Shown in pieces: positions 19,543 through 28,548 of a stretch of 64,000 nt of DNA. Position numbers and translations under genes: made by a program. The notes under the pieces were generated by a model. It was not told the DNA's origin. It did no database searches and saw only the letters and a list, made by a program, of their open reading frames with translations. Source of the DNA: Treponema sp. (GTDB lineage Bacteria; Spirochaetota; Spirochaetia; Treponematales; Treponemataceae); contig JAEDCT010000011.1 of the NCBI GenBank assembly GCA_016294035.1, positions 15,313 to 79,312 on the forward strand. The letters are read 5' to 3'. Each line of letters opens with the position of its first letter. Within the stretch, counting starts at the first letter, position 1.

Positions 19543-20559
19543 TTACTTTATTGAACCCAGGAAGTTTCTGAAATCCTCAGTCACCTGGGTTTCTATTTTC
19601 TTTTCAATTGCCCGATAAGTCCTTGTCAGAACATCAGAACTATCAACAGAACTTGCCCTGCCCTTAATTGAAACAGGCATCATTTCCTTTCCCGAAGCAG
19701 TATCCCTGAGATAACCTTCCAGAGTATAGTTAACCTGAAAAGTTTTCTTGTCCTTTGTGTCACGAGGAAGAAGTATGCATGTTGCCTCAAGGCAATAGCG
19801 TTCCTTCTTGTTATCTGAAGTATTGAACCCCACATCAGAAATCATCTTGCAAAATGCAGGACGAATAACATTCATTGGATCATTTACAACAGAAACGTAC
19901 ACCGGAATCTGAGAAGCAACGGAAAGAAGTTCCTTTTTCACAGAAAGAGATGAAGTTACTGATTTTCTGAGTGAATCAGATTCCTTTGAATCAAGCACAT
20001 CAAGTTTTTTCAAAAGCTTTTCGTCATACACGGCAGTTTCATGGGCAAGAGAAAGCCTGGAATAATTTTCCATTGATTTTTTGTCGGAAACTTTCATTGC
20101 AAGAATTTTTTTGATTTCAGGTTCATTTTTATTTATTTCTGAAATGATTGCAGTTCTGGCACTCTCGCGGTTCATTACAGCAATTGCATAGTATGTTTTT
20201 CCGTCCTTGCAGGTATCCTTGATTTCAACACCAACCAGATCCTCTGCATTTACTTTCTGAACAACATCCCTCTCAATCCCTGAAGCCTCAGCAGTAACAA
20301 CAGAACCATCTGCTCTTGCCTGGACCATTCGTGAAGTTGATTTTGTTTCTGAACTTATGTCACGGCCAAAAACAGCTGCAAGTTTTTCAATGGCATTTAC
20401 TTCAGCCTGATTTTTTGTTCTTCCCTCTCCAACAGCAGTAATGTAAGTTTTTTCCGGGAATGATTCTGAAGGCTTTTCAACCCAGGATGGAATCTTCTGT
20501 GCAAAAACACCGGTACAACAAACAAGAATTGAAATAATTATAAACAGATTTTTTTTCAT
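19543..20559 (-). CDS. Exported LPP20-like protein
   Basis: 338 aa from MKKNLFIIISILVCC. A signal peptide (cleavage probably after VFA) is followed by the LPP20 pattern: IPSWVEKP...YITAVGEGRTKNQAEVNAIEKLAAVFG. This family contains outer-membrane and flagellar-associated proteins of unknown biochemical role. The residue after the signal is Gln, so it does not look like a lipoprotein. A reading frame from 20634 would start inside the terminator of the gene above and is rejected. It belongs to a four-gene envelope cluster with LpoB-like and COG3014-like proteins, the combination I would associate with control of peptidoglycan synthesis. Confidence 0.65.
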   Translation of the reverse strand: MKKNLFIIISILVCCTGVFAQKIPSWVEKPSESFPEKTYITAVGEGRTKNQAEVNAIEKLAAVFGRDISSETKSTSRMVQARADGSVVTAEASGIERDVVQKVNAEDLVGVEIKDTCKDGKTYYAIAVMNRESARTAIISEINKNEPEIKKILAMKVSDKKSMENYSRLSLAHETAVYDEKLLKKLDVLDSKESDSLRKSVTSSLSVKKELLSVASQIPVYVSVVNDPMNVIRPAFCKMISDVGFNTSDNKKERYCLEATCILLPRDTKDKKTFQVNYTLEGYLRDTASGKEMMPVSIKGRASSVDSSDVLTRTYRAIEKKIETQVTEDFRNFLGSIK

Positions 20560-20593
20560 TTTATTTTTCCATGCAATACAAAAACCATAAAAC

Positions 20594-20622
20594 AAAAAAT
20601 CCGGGAAACATTGCTCCCCGGA
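20594..20622 (-). terminator. Terminator after the LpoB-like gene
   Basis: Minus strand TCCGGGGA pairs with TTCCCGGA over eight pairs and is followed by TTTTTTG. It lies only 35 bases before the next ATG, so the LPP20-like gene depends on read-through or an unseen promoter. Confidence 0.8.
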
Positions 20623-20645
20623 CTCTGCTGACACTGGAAAGTTTC

Positions 20646-21248
20646 CTAGAACTTTACCTTCTGGTTCTTGATGAGTTTTCTGATTGATGTGTCCTGACCC
20701 TGCCAGACAATTCTGTTTGTCTCAATATCAATGAGAGTGACTGTTACATCGTATGTTCTTGCAGTGTACTTTCCATCCTTCTGAACGATAGTCTTCACAG
20801 ATCCCTGAAGCATGAAATCGGCACCCTGTTCATTGTCAATTTCCTTTGCAGTTTCAATACTTGAATGATCAGCCTGATCTGCCTTTTCATCACGAAGTTC
20901 ATCGCGCTCATCTTTAGATGCAACAAATTCAAGAACTCCTGAATTCAGAATTTCTGTCTGAAGTCTTTTTGCAACAATTGAAGTATCGATTCTCTCGCTG
21001 CTTTCATTCTTGATTTTTCCAATGATAACAACTGGAGCCCTTCCGTTCTTTTTTTCAAACTTTGCCACGCGTGGACTTTCAATACAGTCTTCAATAAGAG
21101 TAGAACAAACTGTCTTTACATCTGTGTCGTTCCAATATCCATCAACATCAAGGCTTTTCTTTTCATTAACACGCTGAACCTTTGTCTTTGCAGATACTGA
21201 AAATGCAACAAGAACTGATGCAAGAATAAGTATTATTTTCTTTGTCAT
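20646..21248 (-). CDS. LpoB-family protein (penicillin-binding-protein activator type)
   Basis: 200 aa from MTKKIILILASV. A cleavable signal peptide ends near VSA-KT. The mature part follows the LpoB/PF13036 layout: an Asp-Gly-x-Trp-Asp-like start (DVDGYWNDTD), VVIIGKIKNESSERIDT, the strand-helix block LQTEILNSGVLEFVASKDERDELRDEKADQ, GADFMLQGSVKTI and NRIVWQGQ. E. coli LpoB is an outer-membrane lipoprotein that activates PBP1b; here no lipobox Cys is present. GGGAG lies six bases before the chosen ATG; a longer frame to 21284 lacks this. Bounded by terminator-like hairpins on both sides. Confidence 0.72.
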   Translation of the reverse strand: MTKKIILILASVLVAFSVSAKTKVQRVNEKKSLDVDGYWNDTDVKTVCSTLIEDCIESPRVAKFEKKNGRAPVVIIGKIKNESSERIDTSIVAKRLQTEILNSGVLEFVASKDERDELRDEKADQADHSSIETAKEIDNEQGADFMLQGSVKTIVQKDGKYTARTYDVTVTLIDIETNRIVWQGQDTSIRKLIKNQKVKF

Positions 21249-21257
21249 ATAACTCCC

Positions 21258-21295
21258 TAAAAAACAAAAGAGGCTGTCCATCACAGAACGGCCCT
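21258..21295 (-). terminator. Attenuator-like hairpin before the LpoB-like gene
   Basis: Minus strand GGCCGTTC pairs with GGACAGCC (one mismatch) and is followed by TCTTTTGTTTTTT, immediately upstream of the ribosome-binding site. Confidence 0.55.
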
Positions 21296-21314
21296 TGATT
21301 AGTTTATTATTTTA

Positions 21315-22016
21315 TTAAAATGTGAATTCTTCCTCGTTTGAAACAGGCACAGTCTGACCAATTGACTTTGCAAGTGCTGCTGTAAGAATCTGACGGAGAA
21401 CAGGATCCTGATCTGCGTATGTCTTTGAGTTCTTCATTGCATTATCAACCTGCTTTTCATAGAGATCTTCCTTAACTGCCCAAACAGAATAATAAATGTA
21501 TGAAATAATATAGTCTGATTCTGTCTTAGCCTTCTTGAGTCCTGGTCTTACCTGACGTGTCTGAACCCAGAAAGAAGCCTTGCGATCCATACCAGTAATA
21601 GTACAGTTTGAAAGTGCTGTTGTGATGGCCTTTATGCTTTTCTTCTGTTCGTCTGTTACTGAACTGTATTCTGCACTTGCTTCTGCAGCTGTGGCAATTG
21701 ATGTTGAAACAGATCCTGCAATACGGCGCATGAGTTCTGTTTCATCTGTCCATGCACGAAGAAATTCAAGATCAGTTCCACGATCACTGAAAACCCAAAT
21801 TTTATAACCATCAAGCTTAAGCTGCTTCTTTACCTTCTCAACGTTTCCGTCTGCAACTGCTTCAACCCAATCAGGAATCTCACGACCTACTTCTGCACCC
21901 TGCCAGTTAACACGTTCAATCTTATTTACCTTGTTCTTTGCTGTCTTAGCTGATGATGCAGCCAACACAAGAGCAGTCATTGCAAAAACTGCAAATACCT
22001 TTTTTGATGCTTTCAT
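21315..22016 (-). CDS. Exported protein, LPP20-like, unknown function
   Basis: 233 aa. Signal peptide MKASKKVFAVFAMTALVLAASSA. The mature start contains REIPDWVEAV, the same P-x-W-V pattern that opens LPP20-type domains, and the body is helical with an Ala-rich stretch (SVSTSIATAAEASAEYSS). No catalytic motif recognised. AGGAG precedes the ATG. A possible promoter, TTACAG, 16 bases, TATAGA (minus strand), lies 120-150 bases upstream inside an inverted repeat TGTAAC/GTTACA (22161-22189). It lies between the COG3014-like and LpoB-like genes. Confidence 0.55.
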   Translation of the reverse strand: MKASKKVFAVFAMTALVLAASSAKTAKNKVNKIERVNWQGAEVGREIPDWVEAVADGNVEKVKKQLKLDGYKIWVFSDRGTDLEFLRAWTDETELMRRIAGSVSTSIATAAEASAEYSSVTDEQKKSIKAITTALSNCTITGMDRKASFWVQTRQVRPGLKKAKTESDYIISYIYYSVWAVKEDLYEKQVDNAMKNSKTYADQDPVLRQILTAALAKSIGQTVPVSNEEEFTF

Positions 22017-22160
22017 TTTTTTCTCCTAATAAAACCCAGCATTAGCGGTAACTCAAGAAAGCGATAAACCTGCAGATTAAAAGCAACGCTTCCATAACTG
22101 CATGTGATTAAAATACACGCGGATATTTTTCACGCCTTCTATATTTTTCATTACCGTATC

Positions 22161-22189
22161 TGTAACAAATACAGCAAATTAATGTTACA
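22161..22189. repeat. Inverted repeat TGTAAC-N17-GTTACA
   Basis: Perfect six-base arms in the 200-base gap upstream of the exported LPP20-like gene, overlapping a possible -35 element. An operator role is possible; short arms make chance plausible. Confidence 0.25.
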
Positions 22190-22216
22190 AACAATATTGT
22201 AAAAATTCAATAACCC

Positions 22217-23917
22217 CTACTTTCCTTCATCAACAGGAACAGCACGACACCCCATGCTTTCTACAAGAACAGGCTTTCCCTTTTTAACAACCACATTATC
22301 AATTCTGTCAATTCTTCCATCAGAATACTTTACTTCAACCTGATAAACTCCAGGCTCGCAGGTAAATCCGGCACAATAAGCCTTTGATGGAAATGCAACG
22401 CACTGTCTTACATCAGCAATTTCCTTTAAATCTATGGCATTCAGGGCTGGGATTGAAGCAACTTCTGCAAGTGCTGCTGCCAGTTCACTTCTGCTTTTTG
22501 CAGCTTCAACAATGGCATACGAAGAAAGATAGGCAGTGATTTTTGTGATTGTTGATCTTGTAATGCTTCTTCGAGCAGCCTTTCGTGCCTTGACTGCAAC
22601 ATCATTCTCACAATCCATGTCAAAGTCTTCCAGCAAAACCGGAATTTCTGACCTTACGCCATCCTTTGAAATCAGCGTTACATTGGAAACCATCACATTT
22701 GATTGAATGGAATTCCTGTCAAAAACGGGCCAGTCATATTTCAGGAAAACTGGAAATCCACCAAAGGGAATGTATGTGTTTATGTATAATCCCTGATTCG
22801 GGTTAATTGCAATTTTCTTGGGATCAAAATCAATTGAATTAATAATCGGTCTACCTTCAGAATCAACTCCAGGAATACTGTGCCTTTGTGCAATGCTTCC
22901 AGTAAGTGCAAGAACCTCAACCCTTCCTTTATTGCCCTTAAGGTCTGCTGATTCACAAGAAACCTGGGGAGCAACAGTCTTAAGCTCGCGAACAATAAAA
23001 TCATCAACATAGCTTCCGTTTTGAGCTGCAAGAACAATCTGCAGATAATCAGCAAAAGGAGAGGTCTTGTACAGATTTTTTTCAGTTGGCTTTGGAGGCA
23101 AAAACTCATCTGGATTAACCCTGGCATTCATTTTTGAAAGACTGTCAGCAACATCCTTTTCATCCTTTGCACTGGAATCGTCCCTCAAAGCAATTTCACC
23201 ATACTTAGCAGCATATTCCCTTTGCTTGTCACCGACTCTGTTTACACGAGAAAGTGCAGACTCAACATCACCCATGTTGTAATAGTTTAAGGCATTGAAT
23301 GCATCAACCAGAAGATACTCATAAATATTTCCAGTATATGATGAAATATTCTCGTTTAATGTCGCAGAGGCAAAAGACGCCATAATTGATTTTGTAAACG
23401 CATCATCAATAGCAGTTGTTGTGGATTCCATTTTTTCAGATGCCATCAAATATTCGCCTAAAAAATGAAGCAGCATGCCCCGGTCAAGCTCAAGGGCAAT
23501 ATCAGGCTTTTTGACACTTTCCAGCATAAACAATGCATTTTCAAAATCACCGGAACCAACAGCAGACCTGTAGGCAACATCATTGAATTTGACTTTCTTT
23601 GCCTTTTCAAGTTTCTTTTTTTTCTCTGCCTTAAGGCGTTCTTCTTCTTTTTTTATTCTGGCTTCTTCCCTGGCTTTTTCCTTGGCTTCCTTTTGAAGAC
23701 GGATTTTTTCTTCCTTTTGCCTTTTCTTTTCAAGCTTTTCCTGTTCAAGCCGTTCCTTTTTCAGCTGCTTTTCCGACTTAACATTTTCCGCTGAAACTGA
23801 AGGAACAACCTGCTCATTTTGTACCTGTGCAGTATCAGCCTGATTTTCCGACTCCTGTGAAAAAAAAGGCATCAGAATCACCTGAGAAATAACAAGGGTC
23901 ATCAAAATTTTTTTCAA
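22217..23917 (-). CDS. Exported COG3014-like protein with charged coiled-coil segment
   Basis: 566 aa, with a TTG start (GGAGA about eight bases upstream; no better ATG). Signal peptide MKKILMTLVISQVILMPFFSQ. Residues about 48-110 are a highly charged Lys/Glu coiled coil (KKRQKEEKIRLQKEAKEKAR). The following domain contains helical repeats (YEYLLVDAFNALNYYNMGDVESALSRVNR) and a C-terminal beta-rich part. The mid-region pattern and the company of LpoB- and LPP20-like genes point to the COG3014 family, whose function is not established. It is the first gene of the envelope cluster, behind a good promoter at 23992-24020. Confidence 0.6.
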   Translation of the reverse strand: MKKILMTLVISQVILMPFFSQESENQADTAQVQNEQVVPSVSAENVKSEKQLKKERLEQEKLEKKRQKEEKIRLQKEAKEKAREEARIKKEEERLKAEKKKKLEKAKKVKFNDVAYRSAVGSGDFENALFMLESVKKPDIALELDRGMLLHFLGEYLMASEKMESTTTAIDDAFTKSIMASFASATLNENISSYTGNIYEYLLVDAFNALNYYNMGDVESALSRVNRVGDKQREYAAKYGEIALRDDSSAKDEKDVADSLSKMNARVNPDEFLPPKPTEKNLYKTSPFADYLQIVLAAQNGSYVDDFIVRELKTVAPQVSCESADLKGNKGRVEVLALTGSIAQRHSIPGVDSEGRPIINSIDFDPKKIAINPNQGLYINTYIPFGGFPVFLKYDWPVFDRNSIQSNVMVSNVTLISKDGVRSEIPVLLEDFDMDCENDVAVKARKAARRSITRSTITKITAYLSSYAIVEAAKSRSELAAALAEVASIPALNAIDLKEIADVRQCVAFPSKAYCAGFTCEPGVYQVEVKYSDGRIDRIDNVVVKKGKPVLVESMGCRAVPVDEGK

Positions 23918-23991
23918 AACAATATCTCCATATTTAAGGGCATCTCAAAAATTAAATTATCACAGACACCGCTTTTAGTTGTTATGAAATA

Positions 23992-24020
23992 AATATAGTT
24001 TAATTGTTTTTACATGACAA
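23992..24020 (-). promoter_or_regulatory. Promoter of the envelope cluster
   Basis: Minus strand TTGTCA, 17-base spacer, TATATT, starting about 70 bases before the TTG start codon of the COG3014-like gene. Confidence 0.65.
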
Positions 24021-24038
24021 GCAAAACTGATTTTTCAA

Positions 24039-24067
24039 TTGATTTTTTTTCCTGATGTTTTTAATCT
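24039..24067 (+). promoter_or_regulatory. Promoter of pyrC, predicted leaderless transcript
   Basis: TTGATT, 17-base spacer, TAATCT. The -10 ends six bases before the ATG at 24074, so the start site falls at or next to the A of ATG. No Shine-Dalgarno is visible. Confidence 0.5.
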
Positions 24068-24073
24068 AAGCTT

Positions 24074-25390
24074 ATGAAAGACTTACTCTTAATTTACAAT
24101 GCCCGTTTAATTGACTCAAACATTGACAGAAAGAATTCCGCAATCCTTATTTCTGGATCCAAAATTGCCGGATTCCCGGAAAAAGCTGCTGTGAAGGAAA
24201 TGCTCTCAGACGACAAGGTTTCAAAATTCAATGCACAAGGCGCAACTGTCATGCCATCATTCATTGACACACATGCCCACTTCCGCGATCCTGGACTCAC
24301 CCAGAAAGAAGACATTATCACAGGAAGCATGGCCGCAGCAGCCGGAGGATACGGAACAGTAGTCCTCATGCCAAATACAAATCCAGTTGTTTCAAGCCAG
24401 AAGATGGCAGAAGAAAATAATTGCAAGGCAAAGGAAGCCGGATTCTGCAACGTGATACAATCAGTTTCAATCACAAAAGATTTCGACGGAAAGACAATAG
24501 ACCACTTGAATTCCCTTAACGCAAAAGTTGTTCCATTGATTACCGAAGACGGAAAGGAAGTCATGGATTCAAGTCTCATGCTCAAGGCCATGGAAATCGC
24601 AGCCAAGAAAAAAATCATTGTGTCATGCCATTGTGAAGATCCATTTCTTGCTGCAAGCGCACGTCCTTTGAGACAGGAAGCTCTCAAGTCAATGAAAAGC
24701 AACCCGGCAAAGGCAGTAAAACTTCTTCAGGAAGCAGATGAAATTCTTTCCTGCGCAGAAGACACAGCAACTGACAGAAACCTGAGACTTGCAAAAACCG
24801 CAGGATGCCACATTCATCTTTGTCATGTAAGCACAGAACACTGCATTAAATCTGCAGAACTTGCAAAAAATGACGGCGTGAATGTTACATACGAAATCAC
24901 ACCACATCACATATATTTTGAAAGCGGAAAGGCTCCTGCAATTTTCAACATTGTAAATCCACCACTGAGAAAAAAAAGTGACAGAGATGCATTGATTAAG
25001 GCACTAATTGATTCAAAGGCCTGCTGTATTGGAACAGACCATGCACCACACACAATGGAAGACAAGAAAAATGGTGCTCCAGGATTCAGTGGAATTGAAA
25101 CTGCCTTTGCAGTCTGCAATACAATTTTGTGCAGGGAAAACAAAATGCCTCTCAAACAGCTTTCAGCACTCATGAGCAGAAATCCGGCACAGCTTCTCGG
25201 CCTCAAGACAAAAGGACTTTTAGAAGAAGGTTTTGATGCAGACCTTGTTGTCGTTGACACTGAAAAACAGTGGACAGTTTGCGGAGAAGAATTTGCAAGC
25301 AAGGGAAAATTCACTCCACTTGAAGGAAAAAAACTTACAGGCCAGGTTATTGCAACATTCCTCAACGGGAAAATTGTATTCCAGGCATAA
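24074..25390 (+). CDS. pyrC: Dihydroorotase
   Basis: 438 aa, the longer (class I, PyrC/PyrX) type. Cyclises carbamoyl-aspartate to dihydroorotate, the step after PyrBI. The metal motif DTHAHFRDPG (with one His as ligand pair HxH), CHCEDP, HLCHVSTEHC and GTDHAPH are all in place, as is APGFSGIETA. It is separated from pyrBI by the divergent envelope cluster. The M48 protease gene follows after 14 bases. No ribosome-binding site precedes the ATG. Confidence 0.93.
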   Translation: MKDLLLIYNARLIDSNIDRKNSAILISGSKIAGFPEKAAVKEMLSDDKVSKFNAQGATVMPSFIDTHAHFRDPGLTQKEDIITGSMAAAAGGYGTVVLMPNTNPVVSSQKMAEENNCKAKEAGFCNVIQSVSITKDFDGKTIDHLNSLNAKVVPLITEDGKEVMDSSLMLKAMEIAAKKKIIVSCHCEDPFLAASARPLRQEALKSMKSNPAKAVKLLQEADEILSCAEDTATDRNLRLAKTAGCHIHLCHVSTEHCIKSAELAKNDGVNVTYEITPHHIYFESGKAPAIFNIVNPPLRKKSDRDALIKALIDSKACCIGTDHAPHTMEDKKNGAPGFSGIETAFAVCNTILCRENKMPLKQLSALMSRNPAQLLGLKTKGLLEEGFDADLVVVDTEKQWTVCGEEFASKGKFTPLEGKKLTGQVIATFLNGKIVFQA

Positions 25391-25404
25391 AATAGGAAAA
25401 CATA

Positions 25405-26682
25405 ATGAACATAAATCTTTTTCTGCTTTTTTTTCTGATAGGATCTGCAATTGATTTTACCATTAATTCAATTCTTGAATTCATTGACTACAGGCACAGA
25501 AAACTTCACGGCAAGGAAATTCCAGAAGAAGTAGCCGGAAGCCTTTCCAATGAAGACATTGAAAAAACCATCAGCTATGAAAACACAAAATTCTTTACCT
25601 GGATTCCACACCACATAATTTCTTTTGCCCTTTCGCTGGCCATGGTTCTTTCTGGATTCTACGGATATGTATTTGAAAGAATTTACTCTTTCATTCAGGA
25701 ACCTCTTCCGGTACTCATCCTGTACTCAGTGATTCTTTCAATTCCTTCTTCAATAATCTCACTGTCCTTTGAACTCTACAACGAGTTTGTTGTTGAGAAG
25801 AAATTCGGCTTTTCAACAATGACGTTTCCACAGTGGATTCTTGATCAGATTAAGGGAATTCTTGTCTCAGCAGTAATTGGCGTTCCACTTCTTGCCGCTG
25901 CAATTCAAATCATAACAAAAGCCCAGGACTGGTGGTGGCTTATTCTTGGTGGCGTAATGGTCTTGTTCTCGCTGGGAATTTCTTTCATTTACCCGACAAT
26001 TATTGCACCGCTTTTCAACAAATTCACTCCAGTTGACAACGAGGAAATCAAATCAAGAATTGAAAACCTTTTCACAAAAACTGGATTCAAAAGCTCGGGA
26101 ATTTTCATTATGGATGCATCAAAACGAAGCAGGCACTCAAATGCCTACTTTACCGGATTTGGAAAAAACAAGCGCATTGTTCTATACGATACACTGGTAA
26201 ACCAGCTAACTGCAGAAGAAATTGAAGCTGTTCTGGGCCATGAACTTGGACACTGCAAGAAACATCACATAACAAAAAGAATGTGCATTTCAATTCCAAT
26301 GACCTTTGCGATTCTTTTCATTACATCAAAATTCATTCATATGAATTCCCTTTACCAGGCCTTCGGATTTACAATTGCAAAAATTCCAGTCTTTGTGCAG
26401 TTGATTGGAATCAGTCTTCTTTTTGAAGTTTTCGGTGGATTCAGAATAATTACAAACCTCATCTCAAACTGGTCAAGCAGAAGGGATGAATTCGAAGCTG
26501 ACAAATTTTCAAGAGAAACCTGCGGAACACCAGAACCATTAATCAGTTCACTGATCAAGCTGAACAAGGAAAACTCAAGCCAGATCAATGTGGCAAAAGT
26601 TTATTCCATGTTCAACTACAACCATCCGCCTCTCCTGGAAAGAATCAGGGCACTAAGACTTTCTGGAAAGGAAAATAACTGA
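25405..26682 (+). CDS. M48-family membrane metalloprotease (Ste24/CAAX-protease type)
   Basis: 425 aa polytopic membrane protein with about six to seven hydrophobic segments. The zinc motif HELGH is at residues 279-283 (VLGHELGHCKKHH). The third ligand lies in the downstream DEFEADKFS block, and the family's NAYFTGFGKNKRIVLYDTL and FNYNHPPLLERIRAL segments are present. Ste24-type enzymes cleave prenylated or stalled membrane substrates; in bacteria the substrate is usually unknown. Lies 14 bases after pyrC. Its last 30 bases overlap the convergent gene on the other strand. Confidence 0.88.
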   Translation: MNINLFLLFFLIGSAIDFTINSILEFIDYRHRKLHGKEIPEEVAGSLSNEDIEKTISYENTKFFTWIPHHIISFALSLAMVLSGFYGYVFERIYSFIQEPLPVLILYSVILSIPSSIISLSFELYNEFVVEKKFGFSTMTFPQWILDQIKGILVSAVIGVPLLAAAIQIITKAQDWWWLILGGVMVLFSLGISFIYPTIIAPLFNKFTPVDNEEIKSRIENLFTKTGFKSSGIFIMDASKRSRHSNAYFTGFGKNKRIVLYDTLVNQLTAEEIEAVLGHELGHCKKHHITKRMCISIPMTFAILFITSKFIHMNSLYQAFGFTIAKIPVFVQLIGISLLFEVFGGFRIITNLISNWSSRRDEFEADKFSRETCGTPEPLISSLIKLNKENSSQINVAKVYSMFNYNHPPLLERIRALRLSGKENN

Positions 26683-28548
26683 AACTATTGCAAACAGAAT
26701 TGCATAGAAAATTAGTGCCATAGCGATTGCCCCCAAACCGAACAGGCCCACAATGACATAATTCATGAGACCAAATGTGTAAAGGATGCAGTCGCATGCA
26801 AAATATACTACCATTCCAAAAAATGGAATCATGAAAATCCAAGAGAAGCGGAAACTTGTCTTTGGATTTTCAATTCTATAGTTCCAGCCCATTGATGCCG
26901 CAAACACAAACAGAATCAGCATGATGAAGGGATATGAAATTCTCTGCAAAAGATTCTGTGTGTAGATTTCTTTTGAAAATCCATATTTAGCCGCATTTGG
27001 CAGAAACTTGTTCAAATCCCACAAAGGCATTTTGTCTGCGCCTGAAGAAGCTGCATTGATTCTGTGGAAATCCGTGTAAGGCATTGGAAGAATCATGAAT
27101 GAAGTTGACATCTCAACCTGTGCAACGGAATTTTCGCTGTAAACCTTTCTGTTCATGTTGACAAGTCCAGTTTTGTCCAGGATAACCTGTGGAAGTCCGG
27201 ATGGTGCAAAGGAATAGACTGGTTTTGAAACAAGACCTTCTGTGTCGCGGTCAACGGAGCGAAGAGTAATCATGGGAATGTACCTCCAGCTTCTTTCTGC
27301 ACCAAGCAACTTAAGACTGTCATCACTAAAATCAGCAACTGGCTGTGCAACTGCCTTTGCATAGGGAACGGTAAATGAATACTCAAATTTTCCTGCAGCC
27401 GAATAGTGAATGCAATTAAAACCTTCAAGATATCGAACAAGTCCCCCTTCCTTCTTGATGTCCATTGCACTGTTGATATAGAAGACATCCTTTGTTCCAT
27501 CAGGATTGCTCAATGAAAAATAAATCTTGTGGCTGTTTGAAAGTTCAGCCATGTGTTCAGTTTCATCAAAGAAGAAATACTGAGACTCAACATCTTCCTT
27601 GGCGAGTGCGAGGAAACGAATAACATCCGGATCAGACATTCCCTTTTCTGTTGCATTCAGTTCGTTGAAAATATAGTAACTCTTGAGACAGTCGCCGCAT
27701 TGGTAAGCCTTGTATCCTTCGCGCTTTTTCTCGTAATACTTTCTGGCATCTGACATATCATAGGGTATTGGCTCGTTAAGCTGATTCCATGCATGATTTG
27801 CACATCTGACAGCCTCATCAAGACTTGTGTTTGTTCCCGAGCAGGCTTCAACGGCAAGCTGTGCCCAATAGTGTGATTCAAACCAGCTTTTTTCTTCGGC
27901 ACATTTTTTTGATTTTTCAATAAGTTCAAGAATAGTGTAACTGGAATCTGCCTTGTGAAGAGGCCTTTCAATTTTTTCTGCAACAGACTGCTTTCTTGCA
28001 TACATTTCATTGTCACGGGCAAGATCAAGACAATCATTAATTACCTTGAAAACTGCATTGGCCTTTGGATCCTTTGGGGCAATTTCCACGGCCTTCTTTG
28101 CATACTGAAGAGCAAGTGCATAATATTTGTCCTCAGCAAGTTTGTTTGCCGAATCAATTGCCTGGGAAAGTTCATAGGGAGCCTTTTCCTTTGAAGAAAT
28201 CTTTGTATTTATTTTTGCGTAAAAAACTTCCTGATTCAAGGCAAGAATCAAAACCATTATGATAGACGAAACAAAAATAATTCTGTAACGCTCAAACATT
28301 CCAGCAGTAAATCTGTCACGGATATTTGATGACTTCTGCTGCCACTGAACTGCACAGGAAACTGCAAAACCGCTGAGCAAAATTGCAGGAAGAATATGCA
28401 TGAACCATTTGAGTCCTACAAGAGCCTTATAAGTTCTCTCATCCCCTTCAATCAAAATCGGGCAGTTTACCACAAACATTGAAAGTCCAAGACATATTGC
28501 CAGGACTAGAATCGTATATACAGAAACTATAATTATTATTTTCTTCAT
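26653..28548 (-). CDS. Polytopic membrane protein with LptF/LptG-like layout and helical-repeat insertion
   Basis: 631 aa. Three transmembrane segments near the N-terminus (about 4-25, 45-66, 90-108), a large extracytoplasmic region, then three at the C-terminus (about 535-555, 570-590, 600-625). The extracytoplasmic part first shows TPR-like helices (DKYYALALQYAKKAVEIAPKDPKA), then a beta-rich domain. The junction MPLWDLNKFLPNAAKYGF...LLQRISYPF resembles the LptF/LptG stretch leading into TM4. It overlaps its upstream partner by one base (TAATG), so the two are made together. No closer identification; the Lpt-like call is inference from topology. Confidence 0.45.
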   Translation of the reverse strand: MKKIIIIVSVYTILVLAICLGLSMFVVNCPILIEGDERTYKALVGLKWFMHILPAILLSGFAVSCAVQWQQKSSNIRDRFTAGMFERYRIIFVSSIIMVLILALNQEVFYAKINTKISSKEKAPYELSQAIDSANKLAEDKYYALALQYAKKAVEIAPKDPKANAVFKVINDCLDLARDNEMYARKQSVAEKIERPLHKADSSYTILELIEKSKKCAEEKSWFESHYWAQLAVEACSGTNTSLDEAVRCANHAWNQLNEPIPYDMSDARKYYEKKREGYKAYQCGDCLKSYYIFNELNATEKGMSDPDVIRFLALAKEDVESQYFFFDETEHMAELSNSHKIYFSLSNPDGTKDVFYINSAMDIKKEGGLVRYLEGFNCIHYSAAGKFEYSFTVPYAKAVAQPVADFSDDSLKLLGAERSWRYIPMITLRSVDRDTEGLVSKPVYSFAPSGLPQVILDKTGLVNMNRKVYSENSVAQVEMSTSFMILPMPYTDFHRINAASSGADKMPLWDLNKFLPNAAKYGFSKEIYTQNLLQRISYPFIMLILFVFAASMGWNYRIENPKTSFRFSWIFMIPFFGMVVYFACDCILYTFGLMNYVIVGLFGLGAIAMALIFYAILFAIVSVIFLSRKS

